Source: Bacteroidaceae bacterium (GTDB taxonomy: Bacteria > Bacteroidota > Bacteroidia > Bacteroidales > Bacteroidaceae). Taken from it: a stretch of 53,637 nucleotides of DNA. Shown here piece after piece: positions 36,707 to 45,942 of the stretch. The translations under genes were made by a program, and so were the position numbers. Position 1 is the stretch's first letter; each line of letters starts with the position of its first letter. The stretch spans positions 1-53,637 of the forward strand of contig JAGASY010000089.1 of the NCBI GenBank assembly GCA_017621515.1, given 5' to 3'. Below the pieces are notes generated by a model that ran no database searches, was not told the DNA's origin, and saw only the letters and a program-made list of their open reading frames with translations.

Positions 36707-36714
36707 CAAAGGTA
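36707..36714 (-). promoter_or_regulatory. -7 element of the MATE promoter
   Basis: The minus strand reads TACCTTTG followed by CACCC, an exact TAnnTTTG match. Transcription would begin near 36700 and pass the terminator at 36668-36621. Confidence 0.65.
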
Positions 36715-36861
36715 AGAATTTATGCTTGCCCAGACAATATTAAAGGATGTTTTTAAGAACAGTTTAGAATTTTGTTATAATTAATGTAGAATGTTTAGGT
36801 CTTTCGTTTCTTGTGGTGGGTATTCAACAACTCTTCATAGGGTAAGCAAGGATATTAGTAG

Positions 36862-36940
36862 GTGTTCTCAACAGACTCCTTTTGTGTTATGTAAGTGTTT
36901 TTTGCGCGATAGCGACGGAGGAGTCTGTGAATACACCCAC
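36862..36940. repeat. Short palindromic element left of long repeat D
   Basis: GTGTTCTCAACAGACTCC (left) is matched by the inverted GGAGTCTGTGAATACACC near 36920-36938. The segment TAGCGACGGAGGAGTCTGT (36911-36929) recurs at 48444-48462. The element ends 10 bases before long repeat copy D. Confidence 0.8.
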
Positions 36941-36950
36941 AGACATCCTC

Positions 36951-37740
36951 ATAACAAAATTTTTTATATATACTTTTTAACAAATTTATTTTCTAACAAA
37001 ACAAAAGCGATTCCAACCTATTTTATTTCTATTTGCTCATTTTTTCGCCCTAAATACTATCTTTTTGATTTTACCAAATGTTAAAATCCCAAGCCCTCTG
37101 GCACGCGTCAAAATGAGGCGCGCCGAACTTTTCTCGGAGAATGGGGATTCTACGCGCATTTTCTGAAAGCTCTGTAAAATGTGAAATAGTGTTTCGTTTT
37201 AGGGCAGTTCTTTTACATTAATTTATTTTCGGCGAAGAGTCTTTTAGAAAAAACTACTAAGTTTTCAAATTTCCAGCGCACTGTCGTCACATTTTCAGCG
37301 CACTGTAATTTTATCTGCAGTGCGCTACAATTTTAAAAACTTAGTAGTTTGGAGAAATTTTCAGCGTAGAGTTTTTGAAAAAACATTGGGAATCGGAGAA
37401 AAAGGCTATGGGCTTCGGATAAAATGTTAAGAAGTGTGTAATTCGCTATTTTGAAAGTGTGTCTGAACAAGAACTTAAAAGTGAGTGGATTTGAAACTGT
37501 ATTTTGAGGCAAAAATGATAAATATGCTTGTAATATATTAATAATCAGTTTGTTATCAAAACATTCAAAATTATCGAAAAATTGTGTCCGACGCGTTTTT
37601 TTGAGTGTTTTGGCAAATTTCATATCTCACTCATTATCAACCATTTACACTTAAGCTAAAATTTTCAGCTCTTCGCCTTCGACAAAAAATCGCTCCAAGT
37701 GTTAAATTTTCATTTTGGGTGAAAATATCATTTTGTCAAA
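36951..37740 (+). repeat. Long intergenic repeat, copy D (complete)
   Basis: This 790-bp copy runs from ATAACAAAATTTTTTATATA to GAAAATATCATTTTGTCAAA (37721-37740). The core holds CAGCGCACTG twice and CAGTGCGCT once (about 37273-37326). A perfect 15-bp inverted repeat encloses it: AAACTACTAAGTTTT (37251-37265) and AAAACTTAGTAGTTT (37336-37350). GGGGATTCTACGCGCATTTT (37143-37162) and TGTTAAGAAGTGTGTAAT are shared with other copies. Confidence 0.9.
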
Positions 37741-37781
37741 TTGAGGAAGTAGATTTTAGTATATATTTTTCACTATTTTTA

Positions 37782-37802
37782 GTAGTTGTATTCGGCAGAC
37801 TC
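37782..37802 (+). repeat. Short element right of long repeat D
   Basis: GTAGTTGTATTCGGCAGACT is the short element core in inverted orientation relative to the copy at 36918-36940, so the two bracket long repeat D. Confidence 0.65.
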
Positions 37803-37937
37803 TTACTTAAAAAACATCATATATCTACCCTCAGAAAAGTTCCATGACACACTGTCCTGAACAAAACAAAATCTGTAGCACAGCAAGAATTACAATATTT
37901 TATCAAACAGCTTCTAAATAGTTCGCATATAATTACG

Positions 37938-37945
37938 TATCTTTG
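37938..37945 (+). promoter_or_regulatory. -7 element of the GH43-protease-GH2 gene group
   Basis: TATCTTTG followed by CCACA matches TAnnTTTG exactly, 38 bases before the GH43-like start. No promoter this clear precedes the next three genes. Confidence 0.65.
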
Positions 37946-37982
37946 CCACATTAACAATTCTAACAATAAAACAAATCGCATT

Positions 37983-39122
37983 ATGATAAAAAGCATATTC
38001 ACTGTCATACTGGCAGCTGCATCTTTCATGCCGATTGAAGCACAGAACATCACGGAGATAACACCGGGGAAGGTGTGGGCGGACAACAACGGAAAACATA
38101 TCAATGCTCATGGCGGAGGAATCATAGAATACAACGGAACTTACTATTGGTATGGAGAAAACAGACCGGAGAAAGGATTCACCACAGAAGTGGGAGTGGA
38201 AGTATTCTCATCCAAAGACCTCATGAACTGGAAAGACGAGGGTGTGGCTTTGGCTGTTACAGAGAAAGAGGGAGACGACATTGAACGCGGATGTATCATG
38301 GAGCGTCCGAAGGTGGTATATTGCAAAAAGACGGGAAAGTTCGTCATGCTGTTCCACCTTGAGCTCAAAGGCAAAGGCTATGCGGCAGCACGCGTGGGAT
38401 TTGCTGAAAGCGACAGCCCTACCGGACCATTCCGCTTTGTCCGTTCTCTTCGCCCGAATGCGGGAATATGGCCGAAAGACTTCTCTAAGAAGCAGATAAA
38501 AATTGCCCAAGCACAAAATCAGAACGACTATAAGGACTGGTGGACTCCTGAATGGAGGGTTGCCATAGAAAAAGGTATGTTTCTCAACCGCGACATGAAA
38601 GGCGGACAGATGAGCCGTGACATGACGGTATATATCGACAGCGACGGTAAGGCATACCACATATTCTCCTCGGAAGATAATCTCACTCTTCAGGTGGCAG
38701 AACTGACCGATGATTTCATGGACTACACCGGGAAGTATGTCCGAATTGCACCGGGAGGACAGAACGAGGCTCCTACGATATTCAAGCGCAACGGCAAATA
38801 CTGGCTCATCGCAAGCGGATGTACAGGCTGGGCACCCAACGAGGCACGTATGTTCTCGGCCAAATCAATATGGGGTCCATGGACACAGCATCCGTCACCT
38901 TTCGAGGGAGAAGCTGCCCCTCACAAAGACGGAGGCGCAAACAAGAGTTTCGGTACACAAGGCACATACATTCTTCCGCTCGGCAATGATAAGTTCGTGT
39001 TCATGGCTGACATCTGGAATCCGCAAAGCCTTGCCAACTCACTCCATGTATGGCTTCCTATCGACTTCAAGGCAGACGGCACTCCAGTCATCCGCTGGAA
39101 AAACAGCTGGAAGCTCAACTGA
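37983..39122 (+). CDS. Secreted GH43-like five-bladed propeller glycosidase (subfamily 34-like)
   Basis: This 379-residue exported protein has signal peptide MIKSIFTVILAAASFMPIEA. It begins its propeller with INAHGGGIIEYNGTYYWYGEN, typical of the GH43 subset (recalled as subfamily 34) related to exo-galactan or beta-galactosidase enzymes. Other blade motifs are ERPKVVYCKKTGKFVMLFH, SRDMTVYIDSDGKAYHIFSSED, GGQNEAPTIFKRNGKYWLIAS and GTQGTYILPLGNDKFVFMAD. In this subset the usual N-terminal Asp base is often not obvious, as here. Glu within GQNEAPTIF is a good candidate for the acid. It heads a gene group with a protease and a GH2. Confidence 0.86.
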   Translation: MIKSIFTVILAAASFMPIEAQNITEITPGKVWADNNGKHINAHGGGIIEYNGTYYWYGENRPEKGFTTEVGVEVFSSKDLMNWKDEGVALAVTEKEGDDIERGCIMERPKVVYCKKTGKFVMLFHLELKGKGYAAARVGFAESDSPTGPFRFVRSLRPNAGIWPKDFSKKQIKIAQAQNQNDYKDWWTPEWRVAIEKGMFLNRDMKGGQMSRDMTVYIDSDGKAYHIFSSEDNLTLQVAELTDDFMDYTGKYVRIAPGGQNEAPTIFKRNGKYWLIASGCTGWAPNEARMFSAKSIWGPWTQHPSPFEGEAAPHKDGGANKSFGTQGTYILPLGNDKFVFMADIWNPQSLANSLHVWLPIDFKADGTPVIRWKNSWKLN

Positions 39123-39191
39123 CACGACATCACGAGAAGTATTTATGAATAAGACAGACATCATAGACCTACGAACCATCACAAAACAATC

Positions 39192-40841
39192 ATGAAAAAA
39201 TTTATAACAGCCATACTGGCCATGCTCGTCATGCTGCCGGCCGTGGCGCAGAACAAGAAATCGGGACGCAACTTCGAAATAGCGAAGAACCTCGACATAT
39301 TCAATACGATATACAGGGAGCTTGACATGTTCTACGTGGATACGCTCGAAGCCGAAAAGCTCATACGCGTAGGCATAGATGCCATGCTCAACGAACTTGA
39401 CCCTTATACGGAATATTATTCCGAAGAAGAAATGGACAAACTGAAGATGATGACCACGGGAAAGTACGGCGGCATAGGTTCTATCATACGTATGCGCAAG
39501 GACTCCACCGTCATCATCATGGAACCGTATGCCGGAATGCCGGCTGCCGAGGCAGGACTGAAGGTGGGCGACGTGATGCTGAGAATCGACGACACCGACC
39601 TGACGGGGAAAGCTGTGAGCGAGGTAAGTAACATGCTGAGAGGCGAACCCGGAACGACATTCCTGCTGCGCATACAGCGTCAGGGAGAGAAGAAGCCGCG
39701 CGATTTCAAGATTACGCGACAGAACATCAAGATTCCGGCAATGCCTTATTACGGGATGTGCGATGGCATAGGATACATCAATTTGTCGGACTTCACAAGA
39801 GACTGCTCACAAGATATACGCAAGGCAGTCATTTCGTTGAAAGAGAAAGGAGCGCAAGGCATTGTCCTCGACCTGAGAAACAACGGCGGAGGACTCCTCG
39901 TGGAGGCTGTTGACATCATCAACTTGTTCGTGCCTAAAGGGCTTGACATTGTGGAAATGCGGGGAAAGGCACGGTCATCGAACAATACGTATAGGACCAC
40001 TTCCGCCCCTCTCGACACAATCATCCCGATAGCAGTACTGGTCAACGGCAATACTGCCTCAGCTGCGGAGATTGTGGCAGGTTCACTGCAAGACCTCGAC
40101 CGTGCGGTAGTTCTCGGTTCACGTTCATTCGGCAAGGGGCTGGTGCAGTCGCCACGGGATTTGCCCTACAACGGAAGCATCAAACTGACCACCTCTAAAT
40201 ATTATATACCAAGCGGACGTTGCATTCAGGCAATTGACTACAAGCACAGGCGCAACGCGACGGACAACAGCGACGGACACGTACCGGACAGTCTGACAAA
40301 AGTGTTCCACACTGCCAACGGACGTGAGGTGCGCGACGGCGGCGGCATCAAGCCGGACGTGGAAGTCAAACACGACACCATGCCCAACATCATGTTCTAT
40401 CTTGCCAATGACGATGTGCTTGTTGACTTCGGTACAAAATACTGCCGTACCCATCCTACTATCCCTGCGGTGAAAGACTTCACCATCACGGACGAAGACT
40501 TTGAGGATTTCAAGAAGATGATTATTGAAAGCGGATTCAAGTATGACCGTCTGAGCGACAAACGTCTGAAGGACTTGAAGAAGATGGCAGAGTTCGAGGG
40601 GTATCTCGATGAAGCAAAAGAGGAGTTCGACGCACTGGAGAAAAAGCTGGAACACAATCTGGAGCGCGACCTCAACAATTTCAAGAAGGACATCAAGAAA
40701 CTCATGGCACAGGAAATCATCAAGCGTTACTATTTCCAAGCGGGAGTGATAGAGGAACAGATAAAGGACGACGAAGATGTGATGCGCGCCGTAGAGATTA
40801 TCAAAAACAAAGAAGAATATAACAAAATATTGGGCGAATGA
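39192..40841 (+). CDS. C-terminal processing (S41/CtpA-type) protease
   Basis: This 549-residue exported protease has signal peptide MKKFITAILAMLVMLPAVAQ. A PDZ domain follows (about residues 90-165, GGIGSIIRMRKDSTVIIMEPYAGMPAAEAGLKVGDV), then an S41 catalytic domain. The nucleophile is Ser290 in NGNTASAAEIVAGS and the general base Lys315 is in SFGKGLVQ. A lysine/glutamate-rich helical C-terminal extension (about 430-549) follows. Such proteins cut periplasmic substrates at their C-termini. It overlaps the small membrane protein gene by 4 bases (40838-40841). Confidence 0.95.
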   Translation: MKKFITAILAMLVMLPAVAQNKKSGRNFEIAKNLDIFNTIYRELDMFYVDTLEAEKLIRVGIDAMLNELDPYTEYYSEEEMDKLKMMTTGKYGGIGSIIRMRKDSTVIIMEPYAGMPAAEAGLKVGDVMLRIDDTDLTGKAVSEVSNMLRGEPGTTFLLRIQRQGEKKPRDFKITRQNIKIPAMPYYGMCDGIGYINLSDFTRDCSQDIRKAVISLKEKGAQGIVLDLRNNGGGLLVEAVDIINLFVPKGLDIVEMRGKARSSNNTYRTTSAPLDTIIPIAVLVNGNTASAAEIVAGSLQDLDRAVVLGSRSFGKGLVQSPRDLPYNGSIKLTTSKYYIPSGRCIQAIDYKHRRNATDNSDGHVPDSLTKVFHTANGREVRDGGGIKPDVEVKHDTMPNIMFYLANDDVLVDFGTKYCRTHPTIPAVKDFTITDEDFEDFKKMIIESGFKYDRLSDKRLKDLKKMAEFEGYLDEAKEEFDALEKKLEHNLERDLNNFKKDIKKLMAQEIIKRYYFQAGVIEEQIKDDEDVMRAVEIIKNKEEYNKILGE

Positions 40842-41254
40842 GCATCCGGCAAAACAAAGCTTCAAGAGTCAACCGCGGACTGCTGCTGGGCATGATGTTC
40901 CTTGCGGTAGTCGTGTTCGGCAGTGTATTCGCACTGCTGTATCTCTCTTACCAAAAGCCGGAAGCCACGGCGCGGGAAACAGACTTCTATGAAATAAGCC
41001 TGTCACAGGCTTTCAAGGGCGATTCTTTAATTGTGTCCGTCAATGATTCCATACTTTTCAGCGGAACCATGCCGACATCTGTAGAAGCAGACATGGTATT
41101 CCATGCCGAAGGAAGCAAGGAAGAGCTGTCGATGATGAGTATTGCCGACCTATCTGCGGGAAAAACGCTCAACGAGAATCTGCCGGAAGAGCCGTCGAAA
41201 ATATTCATCGAAAAGACAGACGGAATTTCCATAAAAACAGAGAAAAAGCTTTGA
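40838..41254 (+). CDS. Small single-pass membrane protein
   Basis: This 138-residue protein has one transmembrane helix (about residues 14-34, LLLGMMFLAVVVFGSVFALLYL) and an extracytoplasmic tail of about 100 residues. The tail has ISLSQAFKGDSLIVSVNDSILFSGTMP, a beta-rich segment. I do not recognise a family. Its start overlaps the CtpA-like gene by 4 bases (ATGA), so it is probably co-translated and may act with the protease. Confidence 0.75.
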   Translation: MSIRQNKASRVNRGLLLGMMFLAVVVFGSVFALLYLSYQKPEATARETDFYEISLSQAFKGDSLIVSVNDSILFSGTMPTSVEADMVFHAEGSKEELSMMSIADLSAGKTLNENLPEEPSKIFIEKTDGISIKTEKKL

Positions 41255-41306
41255 GGCGGTGTTTCTACTGCCTTAAAGCTTCAAATACAATTAATACCAT
41301 TCAATC

Positions 41307-44288
41307 ATGAGAACACCTTTTCTTTCTGCATTGCTGCTGTTGGCAATACATGCAGGAGCACAACGCGCCAAATTGAATTTCGACCCGGACTGGCAATACA
41401 CATACGAGGGGAACACCCACGTTGCCACATTGCCGCGCGCATTCAATGAAGACTATGCATTCAAAGTTCACATTGAAGAACTTCCGGACGACACGGTACG
41501 GTATGTGAAGACATTCACCCTTGACAAGAAATACAAGAATAAAAAAGTGTTCATTGAATTTGAGGGCGCACGACACAGTGCCAAGGTTTGGCTGAACGGA
41601 AAGTATGTCGGCATGAATGAGAATGGTGTAATGGCATTCGGATTCGACTTGACACCATATATTAATTATAAAGGTGAAAACAGAATCGAAGTGCTGACAG
41701 ATAATGACTGGAACTACCACGAAGAACAGCATCCGCAGCACAGTCCGTATCAATGGAACAACAAAAATTTCAATGCAAACTACGGTGGTTTGCCTAAGCA
41801 CGTAAGACTGCACATCACGGATGACATATATCAGACATTGCCGCTTTACTCCAACCTCAAGACAACCGGTGTGTATATTTATGCCACGGACTTCGATATA
41901 TCCGGACGCAGTGCAGTCATCACAGCTGCATCGGAGGTTAAGAACGAAAGCAAGCGGGATGCGGAAATCGGTTACGAAGTAGAAATTATCGACAACAACG
42001 GCTATAGCGTAACCACATTCTCTTCCGCTCCTCAACGTGTGGGCAAAGGGGAGACGGTCTCGCTGTCAGCCTCGCAAAAAGTGGAGTCACTTCATTTCTG
42101 GAGTTGGGGATATGGCTATCTCTACACAGTCAAGACCCGACTGACTGTCAACGGGAAATGCGTGGATGAAGTGGCAACACGCACCGGATTCAGAAAAACA
42201 GAATTTGGTTCCGGGCTTTTCCGGTTAAACGACAGAGTGATGATGGTTCACGGATATGCCCAGCGCACAAGTAATGAATGGCCCGGAGTAGGCATGAGTG
42301 TACCGGCATGGCTGAGTGACTATTCAAACAAGGAAATAGTGAAGTCCGGAGGTAATCTCGTCAGATGGATGCATGTGGCACCGTGGAAACAGGATGTAGA
42401 GTCATGCGACCGTGTCGGCCTACTTCAGGCAATGCCGGCAGGTGATGCCGAAAAAGATGTGGAAGGCAGACGCTGGGAACATCGCACGGAACTTATGCGT
42501 GATGCCATCATATACAACCGCAACAATCCAAGCGTCATATTCTATGAATGCGGAAACAAAGGCATATCGGAAGAACACATGCTGGAAATGAAAGAAATAC
42601 GCGACTTGTATGACCCTCATGGCGGTCGTGCCATAGGAAGCCGCGAAATGCTCGGCAGCCATTCGGCCGAATACGGCGGAGAAATGCTCTATATCAACAA
42701 GAGCGGAGACAAACCGCTTTGGGCTATGGAATATTGCCGCGACGAAGGGTTGCGCAGATACTGGGACGACTGGAGTTTTCCTTATCACAAGAACGGCGAC
42801 GGGCCGTTGTACAGGAATGCGGACGCGTCGGCATATAATCTGAATCAAGACCAACTTGCCATTGAGCATATCCGCCGTTGGTATGACTACTGGCAAGTGC
42901 GTCCGGGCAATGGAAAGCGAGTTAGTTCCGGCGGTGTGAAGATTGTATTTTCGGATACGAACACCCACAACAGAGGAGAATCAAATTATCGAACAAGCGG
43001 TGTGACTGATGCCATGCGACTGCCTAAAGACTCATATTATGCACATCAGGTGATGTGGAACGGATGGGTAGATCCGGAAATAGAGCAAACCTATATCATG
43101 GGGCACTGGAACTACGATTCGGGAACAGTGAAACCCGTATATGTAGTCTCCGCCGCTCCAAAAGTGGAACTACTGCTCAACGGTAAACCGGTCGGTAAGG
43201 AAAGAGTGGAATATAAATTCCTGCATACATTCGACTCTGTGGCATACGAGCCGGGGACACTGCATGCCATATCTTACGATGAGAAAGGGAACAAACTTTC
43301 AGACTATATATTAAGTACGGCAGGAGAAGCCGCTTCATTGCGCCTCACAGTGATGAACTCACCGGAAGGAATGTGTGCCGACGGTGCGGATATGTCACTT
43401 ATTGAGTTTGAAGTGGTGGACAAAGAGGGACATCGCTGCCCGCTTGACCACCGGACAGTGCGGTTCAATCTTGAAGGACCAGCCGAGTGGAGAGGAGGAA
43501 TCGCTAAAGGAGAAGGCAACTGTGTGCTGTCGAAAGAACTTCCTGTGGAATGTGGTGTAAACCGTGCGCTTGTACGAAGCACCACGACAAGCGGCACCAT
43601 TCGCCTGACTGCTACAGCGGAAGGACTTCCGGAAGTAAGTATCGAATGGGAATCAACAAAACGCAAACCAACGAAAGAGCATACAGACCACTATTATTCC
43701 GACTGTACAGCAGACATGTTGCCATGTTATCTTGAACGTGGAGAGACTCCGGCATCACCTTCTTACCAAGAATTGAAACGGACAGTAGAGGTGAAGCAGG
43801 TCACAGCTGGCTGTAACGAAGAAACGGCAAAACACAGCATGGATGACAACGAGGAAACAGAATGGCGCAATGACGGCAGACTATCTACAGCATGGATAAG
43901 CTACGAACTCGTCCGTCCTTCACAAGTAGATGAAATATCCCTCAAGCTCACAGGGTGGAGAAGACGCAGCTATCCGCTTGAAGTGTATGCGGACTCCACA
44001 TTGGTATGGAGCGGAAGCACACCGATGTCGCTCGGTTATGTGTCTCTTCCTCTGAAATCGACCGACAGCAGCAACAAACCGATACAAGCTTCAAGGATTA
44101 CCATACGTCTGAAAGGTGCGTCAACGGAAAGTGAAGCTTTTGGACAAATCACCGAACTTGCTGCCCCTGTAGCAAATGAGCTGGACCTCTACAAGGCAAA
44201 AGACGGCGACAAGGTGAAGAGTGAACTGAGAATCGTGGAAATAGATCTGCTGCAACATATCGAAAACGACTCTGCCAAGCACCTATAA
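41307..44288 (+). CDS. Secreted GH2-family protein with altered acid/base position
   Basis: This 993-residue exported protein (signal MRTPFLSALLLLAIHAGAQ) follows the GH2 order. A jelly-roll domain (about residues 20-170) has FEGARHSAKVWLNGKYVG, then an Ig-like domain. In the TIM barrel the motif equivalent to 'GNE' reads FYECGNKG: Asn417 is kept and the usual catalytic Glu is Lys418, with Glu414 three residues after Ile. Glu475 in LWAMEYCRDEG fits the nucleophile. Ig-like domains and a possible discoidin-like C-terminus (about 820-985) follow. It lies 52 bases after the previous gene and probably shares its transcript. The substrate is likely a galactoside or uronoside; activity should be treated as open because of the altered residue. 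Confidence 0.88.
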   Translation: MRTPFLSALLLLAIHAGAQRAKLNFDPDWQYTYEGNTHVATLPRAFNEDYAFKVHIEELPDDTVRYVKTFTLDKKYKNKKVFIEFEGARHSAKVWLNGKYVGMNENGVMAFGFDLTPYINYKGENRIEVLTDNDWNYHEEQHPQHSPYQWNNKNFNANYGGLPKHVRLHITDDIYQTLPLYSNLKTTGVYIYATDFDISGRSAVITAASEVKNESKRDAEIGYEVEIIDNNGYSVTTFSSAPQRVGKGETVSLSASQKVESLHFWSWGYGYLYTVKTRLTVNGKCVDEVATRTGFRKTEFGSGLFRLNDRVMMVHGYAQRTSNEWPGVGMSVPAWLSDYSNKEIVKSGGNLVRWMHVAPWKQDVESCDRVGLLQAMPAGDAEKDVEGRRWEHRTELMRDAIIYNRNNPSVIFYECGNKGISEEHMLEMKEIRDLYDPHGGRAIGSREMLGSHSAEYGGEMLYINKSGDKPLWAMEYCRDEGLRRYWDDWSFPYHKNGDGPLYRNADASAYNLNQDQLAIEHIRRWYDYWQVRPGNGKRVSSGGVKIVFSDTNTHNRGESNYRTSGVTDAMRLPKDSYYAHQVMWNGWVDPEIEQTYIMGHWNYDSGTVKPVYVVSAAPKVELLLNGKPVGKERVEYKFLHTFDSVAYEPGTLHAISYDEKGNKLSDYILSTAGEAASLRLTVMNSPEGMCADGADMSLIEFEVVDKEGHRCPLDHRTVRFNLEGPAEWRGGIAKGEGNCVLSKELPVECGVNRALVRSTTTSGTIRLTATAEGLPEVSIEWESTKRKPTKEHTDHYYSDCTADMLPCYLERGETPASPSYQELKRTVEVKQVTAGCNEETAKHSMDDNEETEWRNDGRLSTAWISYELVRPSQVDEISLKLTGWRRRSYPLEVYADSTLVWSGSTPMSLGYVSLPLKSTDSSNKPIQASRITIRLKGASTESEAFGQITELAAPVANELDLYKAKDGDKVKSELRIVEIDLLQHIENDSAKHL

Positions 44289-44369
44289 AGAGTGCTCCGG
44301 ACAAATTCTGTCCCAGATGTATTTTCCGATTTTTCAACCGGCAATCTTCAAAATTCAAGACAAAAGCAG

Positions 44370-44377
44370 TAACTTTG
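44370..44377 (+). promoter_or_regulatory. -7 element of the tyrS promoter
   Basis: TAACTTTG followed by CCCAC matches TAnnTTTG exactly, 68 bases before the tyrS start. Confidence 0.65.
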
Positions 44378-44444
44378 CCCACAAAAGCAATCAATTTGCC
44401 ATTCAAAGACTATAAAAAATAAATAAAAAGAATATAAAGAACTG

Positions 44445-45740
44445 ATGAACAACTATATTGAAGAACTGAAATGGCGCGGCATGATTCATACAATGATGCC
44501 GGGCACAGAGGAACTACTCGCCAAAGAAATGGTGACGGCATACCTCGGCATTGACCCAACAGCTGATGCGTTGCACATCGGACACCTCTGTGGCGTGATG
44601 ATGTTGCGTCACTTCCAGCGTTGCGGACACAAACCACTTGCACTTATCGGCGGTGCCACAGGTATGATTGGCGACCCTTCTGGCAAGAGCCAAGAGAGAA
44701 ATCTGCTCAACGAAGAGACACTCCGCCACAATGTAGCATGTATCAAGGCGCAACTCGCCAAGTTCCTCGACTTTGAGAGCGATGCTCCGAACAAAGCGGA
44801 ACTGGTGAACAACTACGACTGGATGAAAAACTTTTCGTTCCTCGACTTCGCACGCGATATCGGTAAGCACATCACTGTAAACTATATGATGGCAAAAGAT
44901 TCTGTGCAGAAGCGTTTGAACGGAGAGGCACGCGACGGCTTGTCATTCACAGAGTTCACATATCAGCTCCTACAGGGATACGACTTCCTGTACCTCAATG
45001 AGCACAAGAACTGCAAACTGCAACTTGGCGGAGCTGACCAATGGGGCAATATCACTACCGGTTCGGAACTCATCCGCCGTATCAACGGCAATGAATGCTT
45101 TGCCCTCACCTGCCCTCTCGTAACGAAAAGCGATGGACGCAAGTTCGGCAAGACTGAAAAAGGAAACATCTGGCTTGACCGCAAATATATATCACCTTAT
45201 ACATTCTATCAGTTCTGGCTGAACGTTCCGGACGAGGATGCAAAAAAATACATCAAAATTTTCACTTCACTTACAAAAGAGGAAGTCGAAGCCATCATCG
45301 CAGAACAGGATGCAGATCCGGGACAGCGTGTGTTGCAGAAACGTCTGGCAAAAGAAGTGACAATCATGGTTCATTCCGAGGAAGACTACAACATGGCTGT
45401 GGAAGCTTCGAACATTCTTTTCGGAAAATCCACGAAAGAAAGTCTGCTGAAACTCGATGAACAAACATTGCTTGATGTGTTCGACGGTGTTCCGCACTAC
45501 GAAGTGAGCAAAGAAGAACTGACTGCCGGAATCAAAGCTCTCGACCTCTGCACAGACAAGGCTGCCATATTCGCATCCAAAGGCGAAATGCGTAAACTTG
45601 TACAGGGAGGAGGCATCAGCGTAAATAAAGAGAAGCTGGAAGCTGCTGACCACGTATTCACAGCAGACGATCTTCTTGATGGAAAATATCTGCTTGTTCA
45701 GAAAGGCAAGAAAAACTACTTCCTCCTCATTGCGAAGTAA
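44445..45740 (+). CDS. tyrS: Tyrosyl-tRNA synthetase
   Basis: This 431-residue class I synthetase charges tRNA-Tyr. The HIGH motif is ALHIGHLCG (His44), and the second signature is KFGKTEKG (Lys233) in place of KMSKS, as in many bacterial Tyr[18 protein letters not shown] is the tyrosine-binding segment. The C-terminal S4-type RNA-binding region is about residues 360-431 ([14 protein letters not shown]). Length is normal. A strong terminator follows. Confidence 0.98.
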   Translation: MNNYIEELKWRGMIHTMMPGTEELLAKEMVTAYLGIDPTADALHIGHLCGVMMLRHFQRCGHKPLALIGGATGMIGDPSGKSQERNLLNEETLRHNVACIKAQLAKFLDFESDAPNKAELVNNYDWMKNFSFLDFARDIGKHITVNYMMAKDSVQKRLNGEARDGLSFTEFTYQLLQGYDFLYLNEHKNCKLQLGGADQWGNITTGSELIRRINGNECFALTCPLVTKSDGRKFGKTEKGNIWLDRKYISPYTFYQFWLNVPDEDAKKYIKIFTSLTKEEVEAIIAEQDADPGQRVLQKRLAKEVTIMVHSEEDYNMAVEASNILFGKSTKESLLKLDEQTLLDVFDGVPHYEVSKEELTAGIKALDLCTDKAAIFASKGEMRKLVQGGGISVNKEKLEAADHVFTADDLLDGKYLLVQKGKKNYFLLIAK

Positions 45741-45760
45741 TTCCTTCATCATAAATCTCT

Positions 45761-45823
45761 AAGGTTATAAGATTGTGAAACCAGTGGTTCAAAACCACAG
45801 GCACACATCTTATAACCTTTTTA
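45761..45823 (+). terminator. Intrinsic terminator of tyrS
   Basis: AAGGTTATAAGAT pairs with ATCTTATAACCTT, with an inner GTGGTTC / AAACCAC hairpin, and TTTTTATTTTTA follows. The stem ends at 45819. Confidence 0.88.
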
Positions 45824-45942
45824 TTTTTATATAGGTAAGAGGCATTTTTTTCAAACCTTTTGCAACGGCAGAAAACAAAATTAGACCTATCATTAAGTGT
45901 CCGCCGTTCATAATTCGTATATATAAGAAACATATAACGAGA

